In this document: positions 1 to 10,846 of the stretch, piece by piece
Layout of the letters: every line of letters starts with the position of its first letter
Position numbering within the stretch: the first letter of the stretch is position 1
From: Stereocaulon alpinum
Taxonomy: Eukaryota; Ascomycota; Lecanoromycetes; Lecanorales; Stereocaulaceae
DNA length: 64,000 nucleotides
Direction of reading: 5' to 3'
NCBI GenBank assembly: GCA_018257865.1
Contig: JAEUBA010000001.1
Span: 1,054,001-1,118,000, forward strand
The notes under the pieces: generated by a model
Database searches by the model: none
What the model was told of the DNA's origin: nothing
Seen by the model: the letters and a program-made list of their open reading frames with translations, nothing else
Translations under genes and position numbers: made by a program

Positions 1-168
1 GCGGAGGATGAGAAAGGGGAAGGTAATGTGGTGGAGGGTGGCGAGGAAGGGAGCAGGAAGGGAGGGGATGCGGAGAAGGAAGAGGGTAAGGCGGAGAAGA
101 GGGCGGTGGTGCCACTGAGGAGTCTCTTTCCTAGGACGAGTGGTGAGATTAGGGTGCTGTTAAGCTAG
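1..168 (+). CDS. 3' end of an unidentified protein-coding gene (partial)
   Basis: Frame 1 is open from the first base to a TAG at 166-168 and encodes 55 residues. The segment is rich in Glu, Gly and Lys and then ends in RSLFPRTSGEIRVLLS. The low-complexity acidic/basic stretch followed by a short ordered tail looks like the C-terminus of a larger protein whose body lies outside the window. It converges on the AP-1 beta gene about 200 bp downstream. I do not recognise the family. The acidic run alone could be fortuitous, so the call is moderate. Confidence 0.5.
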   Translation, partial: AEDEKGEGNVVEGGEEGSRKGGDAEKEEGKAEKRAVVPLRSLFPRTSGEIRVLLS

Positions 169-373
169 ACGCGCTATGTTTCCATGCGCGCAGCAAGCAG
201 GTCGGAAGAAAGCGCTGGGGGTATTCAGCCCTTCTCAGCATTAAGCGTTTATTTAACTTCTATTTGCTTTTCGCGAGCAGTGAATTATCAACGCTAGATG
301 TTGCTCTTCGATGCTTCACTATGCCGCTACAAGTATGTGCGGCGCCAGAACGCCATGAAGACGACGCTGGTTC

Positions 374-2699
374 TCAAAACAAATCTAGCAAATCAGCATT
401 CGTCTTCTGACCCGCTCGCAGTTGCTGCTCCGCAGGCGGCGGCTGACTCGCAGCATTCATATCCATTGCTGCAAACCCACCCAGAATATCATCATTGCTC
501 ATGGTACTCCCATTAGCCCGCCCACCATTCGAGAGGCCCATCAGATCATCCATATTATTCGCAGGCCGCGAAGGGCCGTTACTCACGGTCGGCGAAGCAA
601 CCCTTTGTGGGGTACCGGCTAGCCCTTCAAGGCCAGACATACCTGATGCAGGGGATTTCTGAGCTGATGCTGGAGCAGCGCCGTCGAAGTCTATGTCTAG
701 GAGGTTCTCGGCGTTTGCTTGTGGTGGAGGAGCGCCTGAAACGGCGGCAGCTGCTGCAGCGGCCGCGAGGGGATTTTCGCGGGCATTCTGCATTTGTTCT
801 TCGATAGCTGCTTTTTGTACGGCGTCGGCGCCGTAGCGACCTTGACCTATGAACGACTCTGGGGGCTTGTGGTAGACGGAGGCGAGGGTGGAAAGTTCGG
901 AGAGGAGGCGGTCGAGGAGCGCTGGTGGGAGTGATTGAATGGTAGTTGTGATTGGAGGTTTGTCGGATAGGACTACATTTTGAGCGATTTGGGGGTTGCT
1001 GGAGAGTAGGCGCCAATAAACGTAGGCTCGGTCTCGGACATCTGGGTTGTCGTTTTCTGCTGTTGCGGCTTGGAAGATCTTCTGAACTAGGGACTGGGCT
1101 TGTGGCTGGTCTGGTTTTTTTAGGAAGAATTTGACGACTGCTGTTAATATTTGCAGTTGTGTCTGGACTTGGTCAGTAATGGTCCCTGTGAAGTTGAAGT
1201 TCCGAGCCACATGCCTGTGTAAATTCTTCCATAAAGCCATCCACGAACCCAGCCAGGATGTCGCCAGCATTGCTGATTTTCTCCGCATACTCTCCGACAA
1301 TCCATATGAGTGATCCTCGCGCATTCGGCTCGTCCAATTCGTCAATGCATTTACACAGGGTTGGTATTATCCCTTCATAGCCTGGGTATTTCCGGAAAAT
1401 GTCTTTGATCACCACAATGGCTTCTTGCACCACGTAATTGACCTTCGTATTGATCAGATCTAGTAGGGTGTTGACACATCTCTCAGTGGCACTTTCAATC
1501 TTGATGGCGACCTGGCCAATTGCCTTTACTGCTCGCTTTACAATGTCCATATCAACTTCCAACGCATACTCCTTTAGTTCGGCCAGCAGTTGATCGACAT
1601 TCTTGTCGTTCGCTATCCGTACCATGATCTCAAGCTTTTCGAATTTTATATATGATGGATCGTTATATTTGCAGAAGAAAACGCGAAGCTCTTTACTGAG
1701 TATGTCGGGCTGTTTCTGGAGGAGAAGGTCAATGTTCCGAAGCGCGACATATTGGACCTCAGGAGGCGAGGCGACAAGAGTGACTGTAGCAACTTAGCAT
1801 GAAAATTATTGAGCAAGAACGACCCGTTTACCTAATGGAGGAGCCATCTTCTTCAAATATGACTTTGCCATATCTGGATTTACGAACTTCATGTGTAGAA
1901 AAACCACTTTCACTGCAGCCAGAACGACGCTTGGATTCACGTGCTGGAACTGTGGGGAAACCCTTTCGCAGATATGTTCCGCCTCTTTCACATCTGCTGC
2001 CTTGTGGTCTGCCAAAGTCGACAGTATGGTCACCCTGCCCCACTCTGTACACTCATTCAATGCCATCAACATCTTCTTCAGAGCATTCGACGATATCTGC
2101 AGCGCTCGGGTTTCTGGGGCTGCCTCATTGATCTCTGCCAGTGCCGTTACTGCATTTGCAACGACCATTGGATTAGGGTCGCCCATCAATTCTTGCAGAG
2201 TCTCCAGAAAGCCGTTCTCCAGACACAACGCTGGGTTTAAGTCGAAAAGCTTTGCTACACATATAGCAGCTGTTTTCCGTACATAAGGCGATTCGTCTCT
2301 TAAAGTCTTCCGTAAGGGTTCTTCCATGTAGTCGACCATCTTCTCCACCCTGATACAGCCCATTGTTCTTATTGCCAAAGCCCGCACTAGTGGATTTGGA
2401 TCTTCTGAGTCTTGGACGAAGGTATTAACGGCAAGAATGCAAAGATCTGGATGTGATTTGGCGTAGTTCATAAGGTAGAGGTATACGAGCTTCTTCTGAT
2501 CCAAGTCTGCCGTAGCTATATTCTTTAGGACGTCTGGAAATAGTGCTGAAACGTCTTTCCCTAAAGTCATGGACATAATGGTCTTTTGAATAGCTTCCTT
2601 CCGTTCGTAGGCATACTGTGACACCAAGCCAGCCCTGAGCTCGAACGTCTCCCCCTTCCTCGGGGCAGCGAACTGGGCCTTGATCCTATTGACCGCCAT
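374..2699 (-). CDS. APL2: AP-1 clathrin adaptor complex beta subunit (beta-adaptin)
   Basis: Large beta subunit of the heterotetrameric AP-1 adaptor, which sorts cargo into clathrin vesicles at the trans-Golgi/endosome. CDS is complement(join(374..1162,1215..1783,1832..2699)), 741 aa. Residues 1 to ~590 form the armadillo/HEAT adaptin trunk, with the classic FVQDSEDPNPLVRALAIRTM region near the start. A low-complexity hinge follows, with a clathrin box LLDID at ~633 and a second LLDLF at the very C-terminus. The appendage domain is absent, which fits fungal AP-1 beta length. The 48-nt intron 1784-1831 is GT-AG. The 52-nt intron 1163-1214 begins GC (CAG|GCATGT) and restores the EEFTQ|TQLQ join, so it appears to be a GC-AG intron. 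AP-2 beta is the main alternative; the trunk reads more like AP-1. Confidence 0.95.
1163..1214 (-). other. Probable GC-AG intron in the AP-1 beta gene
   Basis: On the minus strand the exon ends CAG and the intron starts GCATGT and ends GTCCAG. Removing these 52 nt keeps frame and gives EEFTQ followed by TQLQILTAVVKFFLKKP, the sequence expected in beta-adaptins. The only nearby GT (four bases further in) breaks the frame. Confidence 0.8.
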
Positions 2700-3537
2700 T
2701 TTACGGCGGGTATCCTGAGCTTGCGACCAAAGCTAGGCTCTGCTTGCGGATTTCAAGCTCTTCTGACTGTCGTAGGTGATGTTTATCCAGGTGGGGTGAG
2801 CCGGGTGCTTTAGCCGCTGACGCTCCCTATTTGATCTTGTTCAGCTTATGGCATTAAATATAATCTGAATGCAGGATGGTAGGGTGCGTTTGTTTGGCGG
2901 GCGATTGTGATGTTTGTCCAAGAATGTTTATTTGAGGGAAGCTCGCTCGTGCTAGGCGGAGCTTCTCAGGCAAAAGTTCCTCGACCAATTTCGTTCAACA
3001 ACCGAAACCTCGTCCAGCGAGGTTCAAGGTCAACCCTCGTTGAAGTCACGGTCTAGAGTCTACTATGGTACTTCGTCTACGTGGAGATCGCCTTTAGCAA
3101 TGTGTCGCTGACGAGATAATAGGCTAATCTACCAAACCTTAGGCGACTATTCGTCGACGCAAGGACTGAGGCAGAAGAAAGCTCATACTCAAGGAATGCA
3201 GTAAGAGACTTTATGCAGCTTTTGTGCTTTCTGATATACTGGCTAATTGCCCCAAGTTCTACAACCTTATCCTATTCATGTCCTCTGTTGCCGCCTTCAG
3301 TCTCATAGCGCAGCGGCTGAGTGGTGGTAGGAAAGCTCTCGGCTCTTGAGGTGCACGCATTCAGCATAGCTATTGGATATGGTGTTTTAACAACATGACC
3401 GAGGATGGCGACGGGCGTCCAGCCAAATCAAGCTCCATTGGGTATTAAATATGAACATCCATGGCCATGACAGATTCTGGTCGAGCAAGCCAGCAGTGGA
3501 CCTGAAGGCGTTGAGATGGTGCCATACCGAAGTCGTC
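2700..3537. other. Intergenic: promoter of AP-1 beta gene and 3' side of the HIRIP3-like gene
   Basis: About 840 bp with no open frame I can support. The part next to 2700 must hold the AP-1 beta promoter. No clear TATA box, tRNA or repeat was seen. Confidence 0.4.
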
Positions 3538-4672
3538 TTAATCAGTCTCCTCGCCGTCGTCATCGTTCAGGAAATCGAGTCCTTGCAGGCCCCTAGCCAA
3601 CTTCCTCCTTGGCTTGACTGTACTGCCATCATCTTCCGCGGACGCTGTTTTACCCCAGTGCTTATTACCCTCCTGGACCGCTTCCAGATCCGCCTTCAAC
3701 TCCCGTTCTTCCTTGATCTGATTAGCCTTCTCCGCTGAGTACCTACCAGTCATTCCGGCATCCGCCAACATCTCTTTAAGATGACCGATTTTCGCTCTAG
3801 GTGTGTCGAAGGGAGCGAGCTCCTTACCCCACACTTTCCGGATTCCACACTTGACAAGCCACCCTTGCAGCCTCTTTATCTCTTCTGTTTCTGGATTCGC
3901 GGATTGGTCTGAGGGTTTCTTTGCTTTGGGGGCTGCCGACTTCTTCATTGTAGGCTTCGCAGAAGCTGATTTTCGTCCTCCCCCCTTCGCCTTCGGCGCT
4001 TCATCCAGTACCTCGGACATCTCGCTTTCTGACTGCCCTCCACCTGCGTCATTGTTTGTAGACCTGCCATTCAGGCCGCTTGGAAGCCCTTGCGAGTCCT
4101 CCTCTTCCTTGGGAGGTGGGGACATGCTCGATGAAGGAGTTCGCTTCTTGGCTCTGGGTGAAGGCTTCCTACCCTTTGACTCGGCCTTGTCGCTTGCAGC
4201 ATCTTCATCATCCGAGACGTCCTTTTTTCGGCGCTTCTTTGGCCCCTCATCCTCGATCGAAGCTCGCTTTTTCCCCTGGGGCTTTGGGTGTTGCTTTTGC
4301 GACTTGGTTCGTGGTGATGGACGCGATTGCTTTTTGGTAGGCGGCGACGCGGGTGCTTGTTGACTGCTGGCATTCGCTTCTGTGTGTGCATCCTTGTGAC
4401 TAGTGTCAGCTGAAGCTTAATGGGAAGGGACGTTTATTGACGCGTACGACTTCAGATTGGATCACGGTCTTGCTCTTATCTTTCCACGCAGGATCATTTT
4501 TGAAGAACTCATCTTGGAGATCAAGGTCTCGCTCCACAGACTTGCGAATTCTCTTCACTGTCAGGTTCTCTAAGTTCTTGCTTTCGTAAACCTGTCTCAC
4601 GGCAGCTCTCAAAGCTCGCTCCAACGTCGCGTCCGTTGGGACGCCATTGGATAACGAAGAATCGGACATCAC
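3538..4672 (-). CDS. DEK_C-domain nuclear protein, HIRIP3-like histone chaperone candidate
   Basis: CDS is complement(join(3538..4392,4448..4672)), 359 aa. Residues ~10-75 form a DEK_C-type helical domain (LERALRAAVRQVYES...LTVKRIRKSVERDLDL). A long basic/acidic disordered middle follows (~76-245), with KKRRKK-type nuclear signals and Ser/Pro and Asp/Glu runs. A conserved block near 248-315 contains RLQGWLVKCGIRKVWGKEL, resembling the C-terminal region of HIRA-interacting protein 3. This architecture is known in fungal proteins annotated as transcriptional regulators or HIRIP3 homologues that bind H2A-H2B. The 55-nt intron 4393-4447 is GT-AG with a CTGAC branch point. A second ATG one codon downstream could also start it. 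The function is inferred from family resemblance. Confidence 0.82.
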
Positions 4673-5029
4673 ATTGCACCAGCGAAAATGGGTAGTAGCA
4701 ATGAATGAACTGCACGGATTGTCTGCAAAGTAAACAATTTCGTGATTGCAAGGTCCCCGCAGTGAACTTCGGGTCGGCCCTCATGCCCAGACCGACGCGC
4801 TACAAGTCTTGGCGCTTACGTTGCCAATAACTCATTTCTTTCAAACCTTTGGTAATTGCCGTGTATTCGAACTTTCCATCTATAACATTGTTCATGAGTG
4901 TTGCCAGACAATTACTGGAGAATGACGGTGAATCATTGTTGTCGTCGATCATTCAGAGTTCTCGCTGTAACCAATGTTGAGTTCTCTTCCCTCTCAATGA
5001 GCTTCTAGATCCATGACGGAAATCAGGCT
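4673..5029. other. Intergenic, nothing specific seen
   Basis: About 355 bp between the HIRIP3-like start and the 3' end of the small charged gene. It should carry the HIRIP3-like promoter. No supported open frame or repeat. Confidence 0.35.
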
Positions 5030-5645
5030 TTACAGCGAGTATCTCCAATCATAATCATTCGACGACAGAATTGAAGGTGAACGGACATCTTTACCATTAT
5101 TGCGAGCCCAACAGACGTTTGCTCCACCCTCCATTGGCTGTACTCCTGGCCTGTCATTGCACAATGCTATCGGTTTATCAGTACACGGACGGAATCGGTT
5201 TGGTGCGTATGTGACTTACCAACAGCTTTTGGATTCGGACCTTCCTTTGTCCTGTCTCTTGTGCTTTAATCGTTCAGTGCGTTGCGAATGCTTGCGTCGA
5301 TGCTTTCTCGGCTCGATGATGACAGGCCCTGGTGAACAATCGTTTGCTCGAATAGGCTTTCCGCCCTCTCTTTCTCTTTCCCTACGACGCTTCTCTTCGG
5401 TTATTTTCTCTTTGCGTCGCTGTTCTTCGGCACGGTCGAATACATCTATGTTACTCATAAGATATAGTATGACGATATGGATATCATGACTAACCTTCAC
5501 GTCCCGTTTTAACCTTCACGGAAGAAGAGTAATCGTTCCGCGGTACCATCACTCGGGATCTGATCTGGGGCTCCTCCCGGTATCTGCCTTCTGGACGCGC
5601 CATCTGCGAATATCGATTTACCACTGCAGCTGCTCTGATGGTCAT
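5030..5645 (-). CDS. Small highly charged hypothetical protein
   Basis: Proposed CDS is complement(join(5030..5150,5220..5445,5495..5645)), 165 aa. It is held together by two canonical introns: GTTAGT...ATAG (49 nt) and GTAAGT...ACAG (69 nt). Phases agree across both junctions. The middle third (residues ~55-110) is a strongly charged, probably helical segment full of Glu, Arg and Lys (EEQRRKEKITEEKRRR). No known domain is recognised. The start ATG at 5645 is the first in frame after the upstream stops. A hydrophobic 28-codon open stretch just upstream (about 5765-5848) could not be joined in frame. It may be an orphan or lineage-specific gene; transcript evidence is needed. Confidence 0.5.
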
Positions 5646-6069
5646 GTTTATTCTATAAGATGTGGAATCAGTACTTACTATACTTTGTTAGATATGAGGA
5701 AGCTTGTATTGACTCCTTCGAGACTACCTCTCCATCAATTGTCACACTCTCTTGGACTTCAGTATGCTATAAGAATGAAAGCGAATGCCGAAATCAATCT
5801 TATGAGAAACACTGGAATATGCGGCTGAAGTACAGCCTTCATGTCAGCATCAGCTAAGCCAAACCTGGGAAAGGTGGGGCAAAATAGTACGGAAGCGAAT
5901 CAGACGATCGCGACAAGCTATCGTGCTTACGGCAACCGCCGCTACTTTCGAGCTCAGATACTGCAGCACCAGGTTCACAAGTAGTTCAAGCGCGGCCAGT
6001 CATAGTGCTGTCTTTCCATAATAATTCTAATCTTGGGACAAGAACGTAGCTTTGAATCTCCACATAGAC
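5646..6069. other. Divergent promoter region
   Basis: About 420 bp between two divergently transcribed genes. On the minus strand it contains an ATG-initiated 28-codon hydrophobic frame ending in TGA at about 5765, which I could not connect to the gene downstream. Otherwise nothing specific. Confidence 0.3.
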
Positions 6070-7231
6070 ATGGAAGGTTACGCCAAGCTGTCGTCACTCA
6101 TAGCCACGGACTCCGAGTTCGCGATATACCGGAAATTTGGGGCTCTGAACGCCCAGAACCTATTGTATTACCAAGCCGAGCTGATAAGCCTCGAAGACGA
6201 TTTGGAACATTTGGCAGAGAGTGATCGACGCTCTCAGGACACGGACAAACGACTCTACGCGGAGAATTGGTTTGAGCTGAGCAGAGCCGAAGGCGGGAAA
6301 AACCAGCAGATAAAGAAATTCGACAAGATACGCAAGGTCTTGAAGCAATACAGTTCGTGTATATGAAGCTCTGATTGCTCGAGAGCTGATATCTACTTCT
6401 TCGATTGATAGACAATTGCCTCATTCAGCAAGCGGCAATCGCTAAACTTGATCGACCTGCGCCATACAACCTAAGAAACCTCCGACGATGGCTCACGCAC
6501 TCGGCTTTCGGAAACTCGTTCCTCTACGGGCTCGAGGCGGTGACCTGGGACAAAAAATATGACTATGACTTGCTCGCAATTCCCAGGCCTTATGGTGAGA
6601 ACGATAAGGATGTGCTCTCGCAGCTCTTCCTAGGTCCTTTAGTTGAAGTCTTCCATAATGTCATTGGTAGATTCTACAAGGTAAGTCACAGTGCCTCCCT
6701 CTGTTTGCAACTTCACGAAGCATTCTTACTCTGTCGACCACGTATTACACGGCCAATTGAGGGTAGGCTAAACGTAATGTAACACACCAAAGCAATTATC
6801 TCTTACCTACATGGAGCAAATCATTGACCACCATCACAGAAAGGCTCCACCAAAGACACTCACGTCCCAGAGCCCATGATTCGTTACAGCGACAGCAACA
6901 TCCTCCGCGTAGCCGACATCCTCACAACAATCATCTCCGCCGGCCTCCCTGTAGCCTCCATCATCGCTCTGAATTCTATCCACCGCACAATCATCAGGTT
7001 AGTAGTTGTCGCTGTGTTCACCATTACGTTTTCCCTCTTTCTCTCGCTCTTCACAAGTTCGCGAAGGATAGAGAACTTTGCTGCTACAGCTGGGTGAGTG
7101 AGGCGTTGTCCGTTTCTGTTTCATCTTGATACGTAAGAGCTGGTCACTGATGAGGGGACTGTTTTAGGTTTGCTGCTGTACAGGTTGTGTTTGTGGGAAC
7201 GACGACGGGTGCGGGGAATGGAGGCGGTTGA
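6070..7231 (+). CDS. DUF6594-type fungal membrane protein
   Basis: CDS is join(6070..6352,6412..6680,6840..7093,7168..7231), 289 aa. It begins MEGYAKLSSLIATDSEFAIY followed by RKFGALNAQNLLYYQAEL, the hallmark N-terminus of the fungal DUF6594 family, followed by a helical region rich in Glu and Lys. Three hydrophobic segments at the C-terminus (~206-226, 233-253, 269-285) are predicted to span a membrane. Family members are abundant in moulds and uncharacterised. Introns are 59, 159 and 74 nt; the 159-nt one is long for this window. All start GT and end AG, and phases (1,0,2) are consistent. The ATG at 6070 is chosen because it starts exactly at the family consensus. Confidence 0.88.
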
Positions 7232-8535
7232 CAGACAATGTTTTAACAGGGGTATAATGACTGCAACTCCGTTGGCAACGTAATCGAGTATCTATCCTTC
7301 TTTTGCTGTAAAGGGAGCAGTAAACTTACCATCTTGAAGCTCGTGAAAGCTTAGAAGATTTTGTACCATCGGATTGTAATCCCCAAAAGCCGACTCCATG
7401 CGAACGCTTTTGAGTTGAAAAGGCTTTCAAAGGCAAACCTGCAGATATAAAAAGCTAAACTATCAATGAATAGGACTGTTCATACACGAAAGCTGGTTCA
7501 GGCTCAGCAATCTTGAGTCGTTCATATGCAAGGGATATGCCCGGTCTTAGAATACCGTTAAATTCGCTCAATGGAGCCCGAAACCATTGCCCAGTCAGAT
7601 GGAAGCATGTACCACACATCATCCCAACATCACAGGCTGATGAAAGGCAGTGTTGGTAGTACGCAGCCTTCGTTTGCGTGCCAGTGTGCACGTTTGCTCT
7701 GCGTAATACAAATAGGACTTGCATTCGCAAATCCACATACCCACATGTCAAGTAACTCATTGATGAGTGATCAAATAGATGTCATGCCTACAGGCACTCG
7801 CCGCTCTGGAATTGCGGCACTAGCTCGTCCCAGTGATCAAAATACTTTATGTAACAATGACGCCATCACCACCACCACCGTTACCACCAGCAACGCGAGG
7901 GGTGCATCGAAATTGGACCGCCGCTGGTAGGGAGTCTTCACGAAGGTTGCCTGTCATTAGGTGTACCCTATGTGACCAACAACGGCGGCGGCGAGGCTTA
8001 GCAGCATTAGCGTTTTTGCGACGATGACAGGTTATCGCCAGCGATAGCGACACCTATGAAGCGGAGATGAGGACTGGGTCTAAGTACGACGGAATGACGG
8101 CGGAGTGCATTGAGAGCGCAGCTACTGCAGACACTCTACAGCTGCATGAAGTGACACATCAATCATAGGAGATATGGCGCTTGTATGTAAGTAGACGTCT
8201 CATGTGTGAGGAAATGAAATGCTGCAAACGTGTCAGTAGATTCATGATCCAGAACGCATCTGTAAGTAAATAACATGAAACAGGCGTAGCACCTTTTCCG
8301 TGGCCTGCTTCATGCAGGGGTCTATCAAGCCCGCGCCTTGCACACGAAACCTCAGCATCGCCACCATAGAGAATTCCGATCAGAGATGAGGTCCTATCTG
8401 CAGGATGGGTACCGATAGTGAAACTTGTAGCTGAAGAATCCTCCTGGTACTTGTGGCACCTTCTCCCCCTTTCAAGCCTTCTACTTCTCTCTCATCATCT
8501 TCCTTAAGCTACTACACAATTTTTTACAACCGAAA
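7232..8535. other. Intergenic, no gene seen
   Basis: About 1.3 kb. It contains a short CACCAC-rich stretch near 7865-7890 and a pyrimidine-rich tract at about 8455-8515, just before the next ATG, consistent with a fungal promoter. The open frames here lack ATGs or conserved sequence. Confidence 0.4.
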
Positions 8536-10272
8536 ATGCGCCGCCTACTGGCCTTATGTCTTCTCGCCCCACTCACTCCCCTCGTTTCCACGTCAAGTCC
8601 GTTGCAGATAGAATGGAATACTACACGTTCCTACGGCCCTGATGGACCATGGCCAGTCGTAACAATAGAAATCGGCAACGCCACGCAAGGCAACCGGGTG
8701 GACACTGTCGACCTCCATCCTGGCGGGATAGGGCGCCACCTAATCTTCTCCAAGCAATCCTGCAATGGCCAAAGCCAGTGTCGTGCGGCAGCAGCTGGTC
8801 TATATGATATCAATCCTTTGCAGAGTGCTATGTGCGGGCCTACAATATCATCCGAGCTGTATCCCGACTCAGGGCAGTATGAGTACGGAAGATGGAATTT
8901 CTGCAATGACTCAGTCGCTATGAGATCGAACGGGGTTCTTCTGATCACCGAGTTCATGTGCCATATCACTGTTATGGATGAATGGACGATAAGACTGCCT
9001 AACGGTACCAACTATTCCAGCCAAGTGGGCACCTTTTCTCTCTATCCCTGGGATCCACTTATTTCAACGTCCTTCGGTCTACATTACGGCTCTGTACCAC
9101 TGGATTTGGTCGGGTCTCTCGTCTTCGGTGGTTACGACCAGAGTCGTGTCCTTGGGGACGCTGCTGTTATTGACGTGAGCCAAGACGAAATGATGATCGT
9201 TCCGTTGCTTGACATAGAAATTGGCGTAGAAACTGGAGGGACGCCGTTCAATAGTTCCGTTCCATATCCAGGATCTGCCTCTGAGACTAATGCATCCTAC
9301 ATCACTGGTTTACTTCAACAGAATGCCTCGTTCCATGATGGCCAGCCAACAATAATCGATCCGCAAGTAAACTATATGTTCTTGTCTCCAGAGACGTGTA
9401 GCAACATTGCCCAGAATCTTCCAGTTACGCTGCAGCCCAACATTGGCCTGTATACATGGGATGCAGATAAGTCAACAGTAGCTCGGATTGTACAGTCACC
9501 GGCATACCTTGCGTTTGTCTTCGCGCATTCAGGGACAGGAAATATAACAATTAAAGTACCTTTCGCACTGCTCAACTTGACGATCGAGCCACCAATAGTA
9601 GCAACGCCACAGCAGTACTTCCCATGTCGCCCACTCCAGGCCGAAAATGAATTTGGGTATCTTTCTCTTGGCAAGGCCTTCATTCAGGCAGCCTTCATTG
9701 GCAGGAATTGGGACGCGAACAAGTGGTTCATGGCTCAAGCTCCTGGACCTGGCATTGGACCTTCTAACTTACGGCTTATTGACAGAAATGACAACGCCAT
9801 TATCACCTCGGACCCGATTGGCAATTTCGAAACAAGCTGGGCACAATATTGGACACCAATCTCGCATTCTGGTATTAGCCCAGAAAAGACACCGCCAAAT
9901 CCTAGCTCCTCGTCCTCGGGTGCTGATTCCTCAAGCTCTGGCCTCTCCAATGGAGCAAAGGTTGGGATAGGATTGAGTACCTGTCCTGTGGGCTTCGCCC
10001 TTTTTGGAATTGCTCTTTATGTAGGGATTCGCATACGGAAGCGTAGACACATTGGGCCGGCTGAGCGGCACGGAAGACTCACCTTACGCCAGGAACCCCG
10101 AACGGTGCAAGAGAAGGATGCAATAACCGTCATCCCCGAAATAGGCATGGGGTTGCTGCCCGAGATGAACGCTTTGGGGGTGCAAGAGAAGGACGCTGGG
10201 CCTGCCGCCTCTGAAGTGGGTATGGGAATGGCACACGAGTTAGACGCGCAGGACCAGATCCGTCCCATGTGA
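8536..10272 (+). CDS. Pepsin-fold (A1-like) membrane protein lacking catalytic motifs
   Basis: Single-exon, 578 aa. It has an N-terminal signal peptide (~1-20), then an ectodomain with many N-glycosylation sequons and the layout of fungal aspartic-peptidase-like proteins: PVVTIEIGN near 40, SLYPWDPL and a SLVFGGYDQSRV strand mid-domain, and a C-lobe block PTIIDPQVNYMFLSPETC. A Ser-rich stalk leads to one transmembrane helix (~475-497) followed by a basic stop-transfer RIRKRRH. The N-lobe D-T-G/S is replaced by VDLHPGG and the C-lobe site reads D-P-Q-V, so proteolysis is unlikely. The ~80-aa cytoplasmic tail holds two copies of a VQEKDA...E(I/V)GMG unit. A sensor or adhesive role is possible but purely inferred. 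No intron is needed. Confidence 0.85.
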   Translation: MRRLLALCLLAPLTPLVSTSSPLQIEWNTTRSYGPDGPWPVVTIEIGNATQGNRVDTVDLHPGGIGRHLIFSKQSCNGQSQCRAAAAGLYDINPLQSAMCGPTISSELYPDSGQYEYGRWNFCNDSVAMRSNGVLLITEFMCHITVMDEWTIRLPNGTNYSSQVGTFSLYPWDPLISTSFGLHYGSVPLDLVGSLVFGGYDQSRVLGDAAVIDVSQDEMMIVPLLDIEIGVETGGTPFNSSVPYPGSASETNASYITGLLQQNASFHDGQPTIIDPQVNYMFLSPETCSNIAQNLPVTLQPNIGLYTWDADKSTVARIVQSPAYLAFVFAHSGTGNITIKVPFALLNLTIEPPIVATPQQYFPCRPLQAENEFGYLSLGKAFIQAAFIGRNWDANKWFMAQAPGPGIGPSNLRLIDRNDNAIITSDPIGNFETSWAQYWTPISHSGISPEKTPPNPSSSSSGADSSSSGLSNGAKVGIGLSTCPVGFALFGIALYVGIRIRKRRHIGPAERHGRLTLRQEPRTVQEKDAITVIPEIGMGLLPEMNALGVQEKDAGPAASEVGMGMAHELDAQDQIRPM

Positions 10273-10846
10273 TGTTCAAAGTGAGGAATAACGGAGTACG
10301 ACAAGCTCTACAAGAGGTAATTACGTAGTGTAAAACACCGGTCCATTTTGGGTTTGTGATTACATTGCATCAACCGAAGTTCCCCCGACCCGAACTAGAT
10401 GCCACCTACATTTCGACTTCTCTTTTATGCTCCACACGCGAAGACATCAACGCCAGCCTGCTGACAAATGCGATGTTAGACTTGTTACACGTCACAAATC
10501 TGAGTCTTACGTGATGAGACTTTCAAAGTAAGACTTCAAGAAGTGCCGAGGTGGCAGCTTAGATGACCTATCAAAGTACATAGATTGACCGTCTTCTGAA
10601 AATCCCGGAACCCCAAGGTCGATCACAGCTCTTCTAGAGAAGATTCAAGGAGGCATCCCCACAAGATAGGGCCGCTCGTTTGCAACCTTTAAAAGTCTAG
10701 TGTTTGAGAACCTGAAATACCTGGGATCTTCATATGCATCGATAGCGGAGGAAGTTTCTAAGAGCTTAGATTGTGCTATTCTATGCCTCTTTATCTCAAC
10801 GCTACGCATCCCTCATAGATGGAAGTGCTTAGCCCTTCTTAGCTCT
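10273..10846. other. Intergenic
   Basis: About 570 bp between two + strand genes. The frame of TRM10 stays open upstream of its first ATG back to about 10700 but contains no ATG there, so that stretch is treated as 5' leader. Confidence 0.35.

Noticed and set aside
1173..1214. Read-through of the AP-1 beta second exon to a nearby stop
   Set aside because: It would truncate a conserved adaptin, whereas the GC-AG splice gives the expected sequence.
5660..5857. + strand 65-codon frame in the divergent promoter
   Set aside because: No conserved text and no splice partner; it lies opposite other open stretches.
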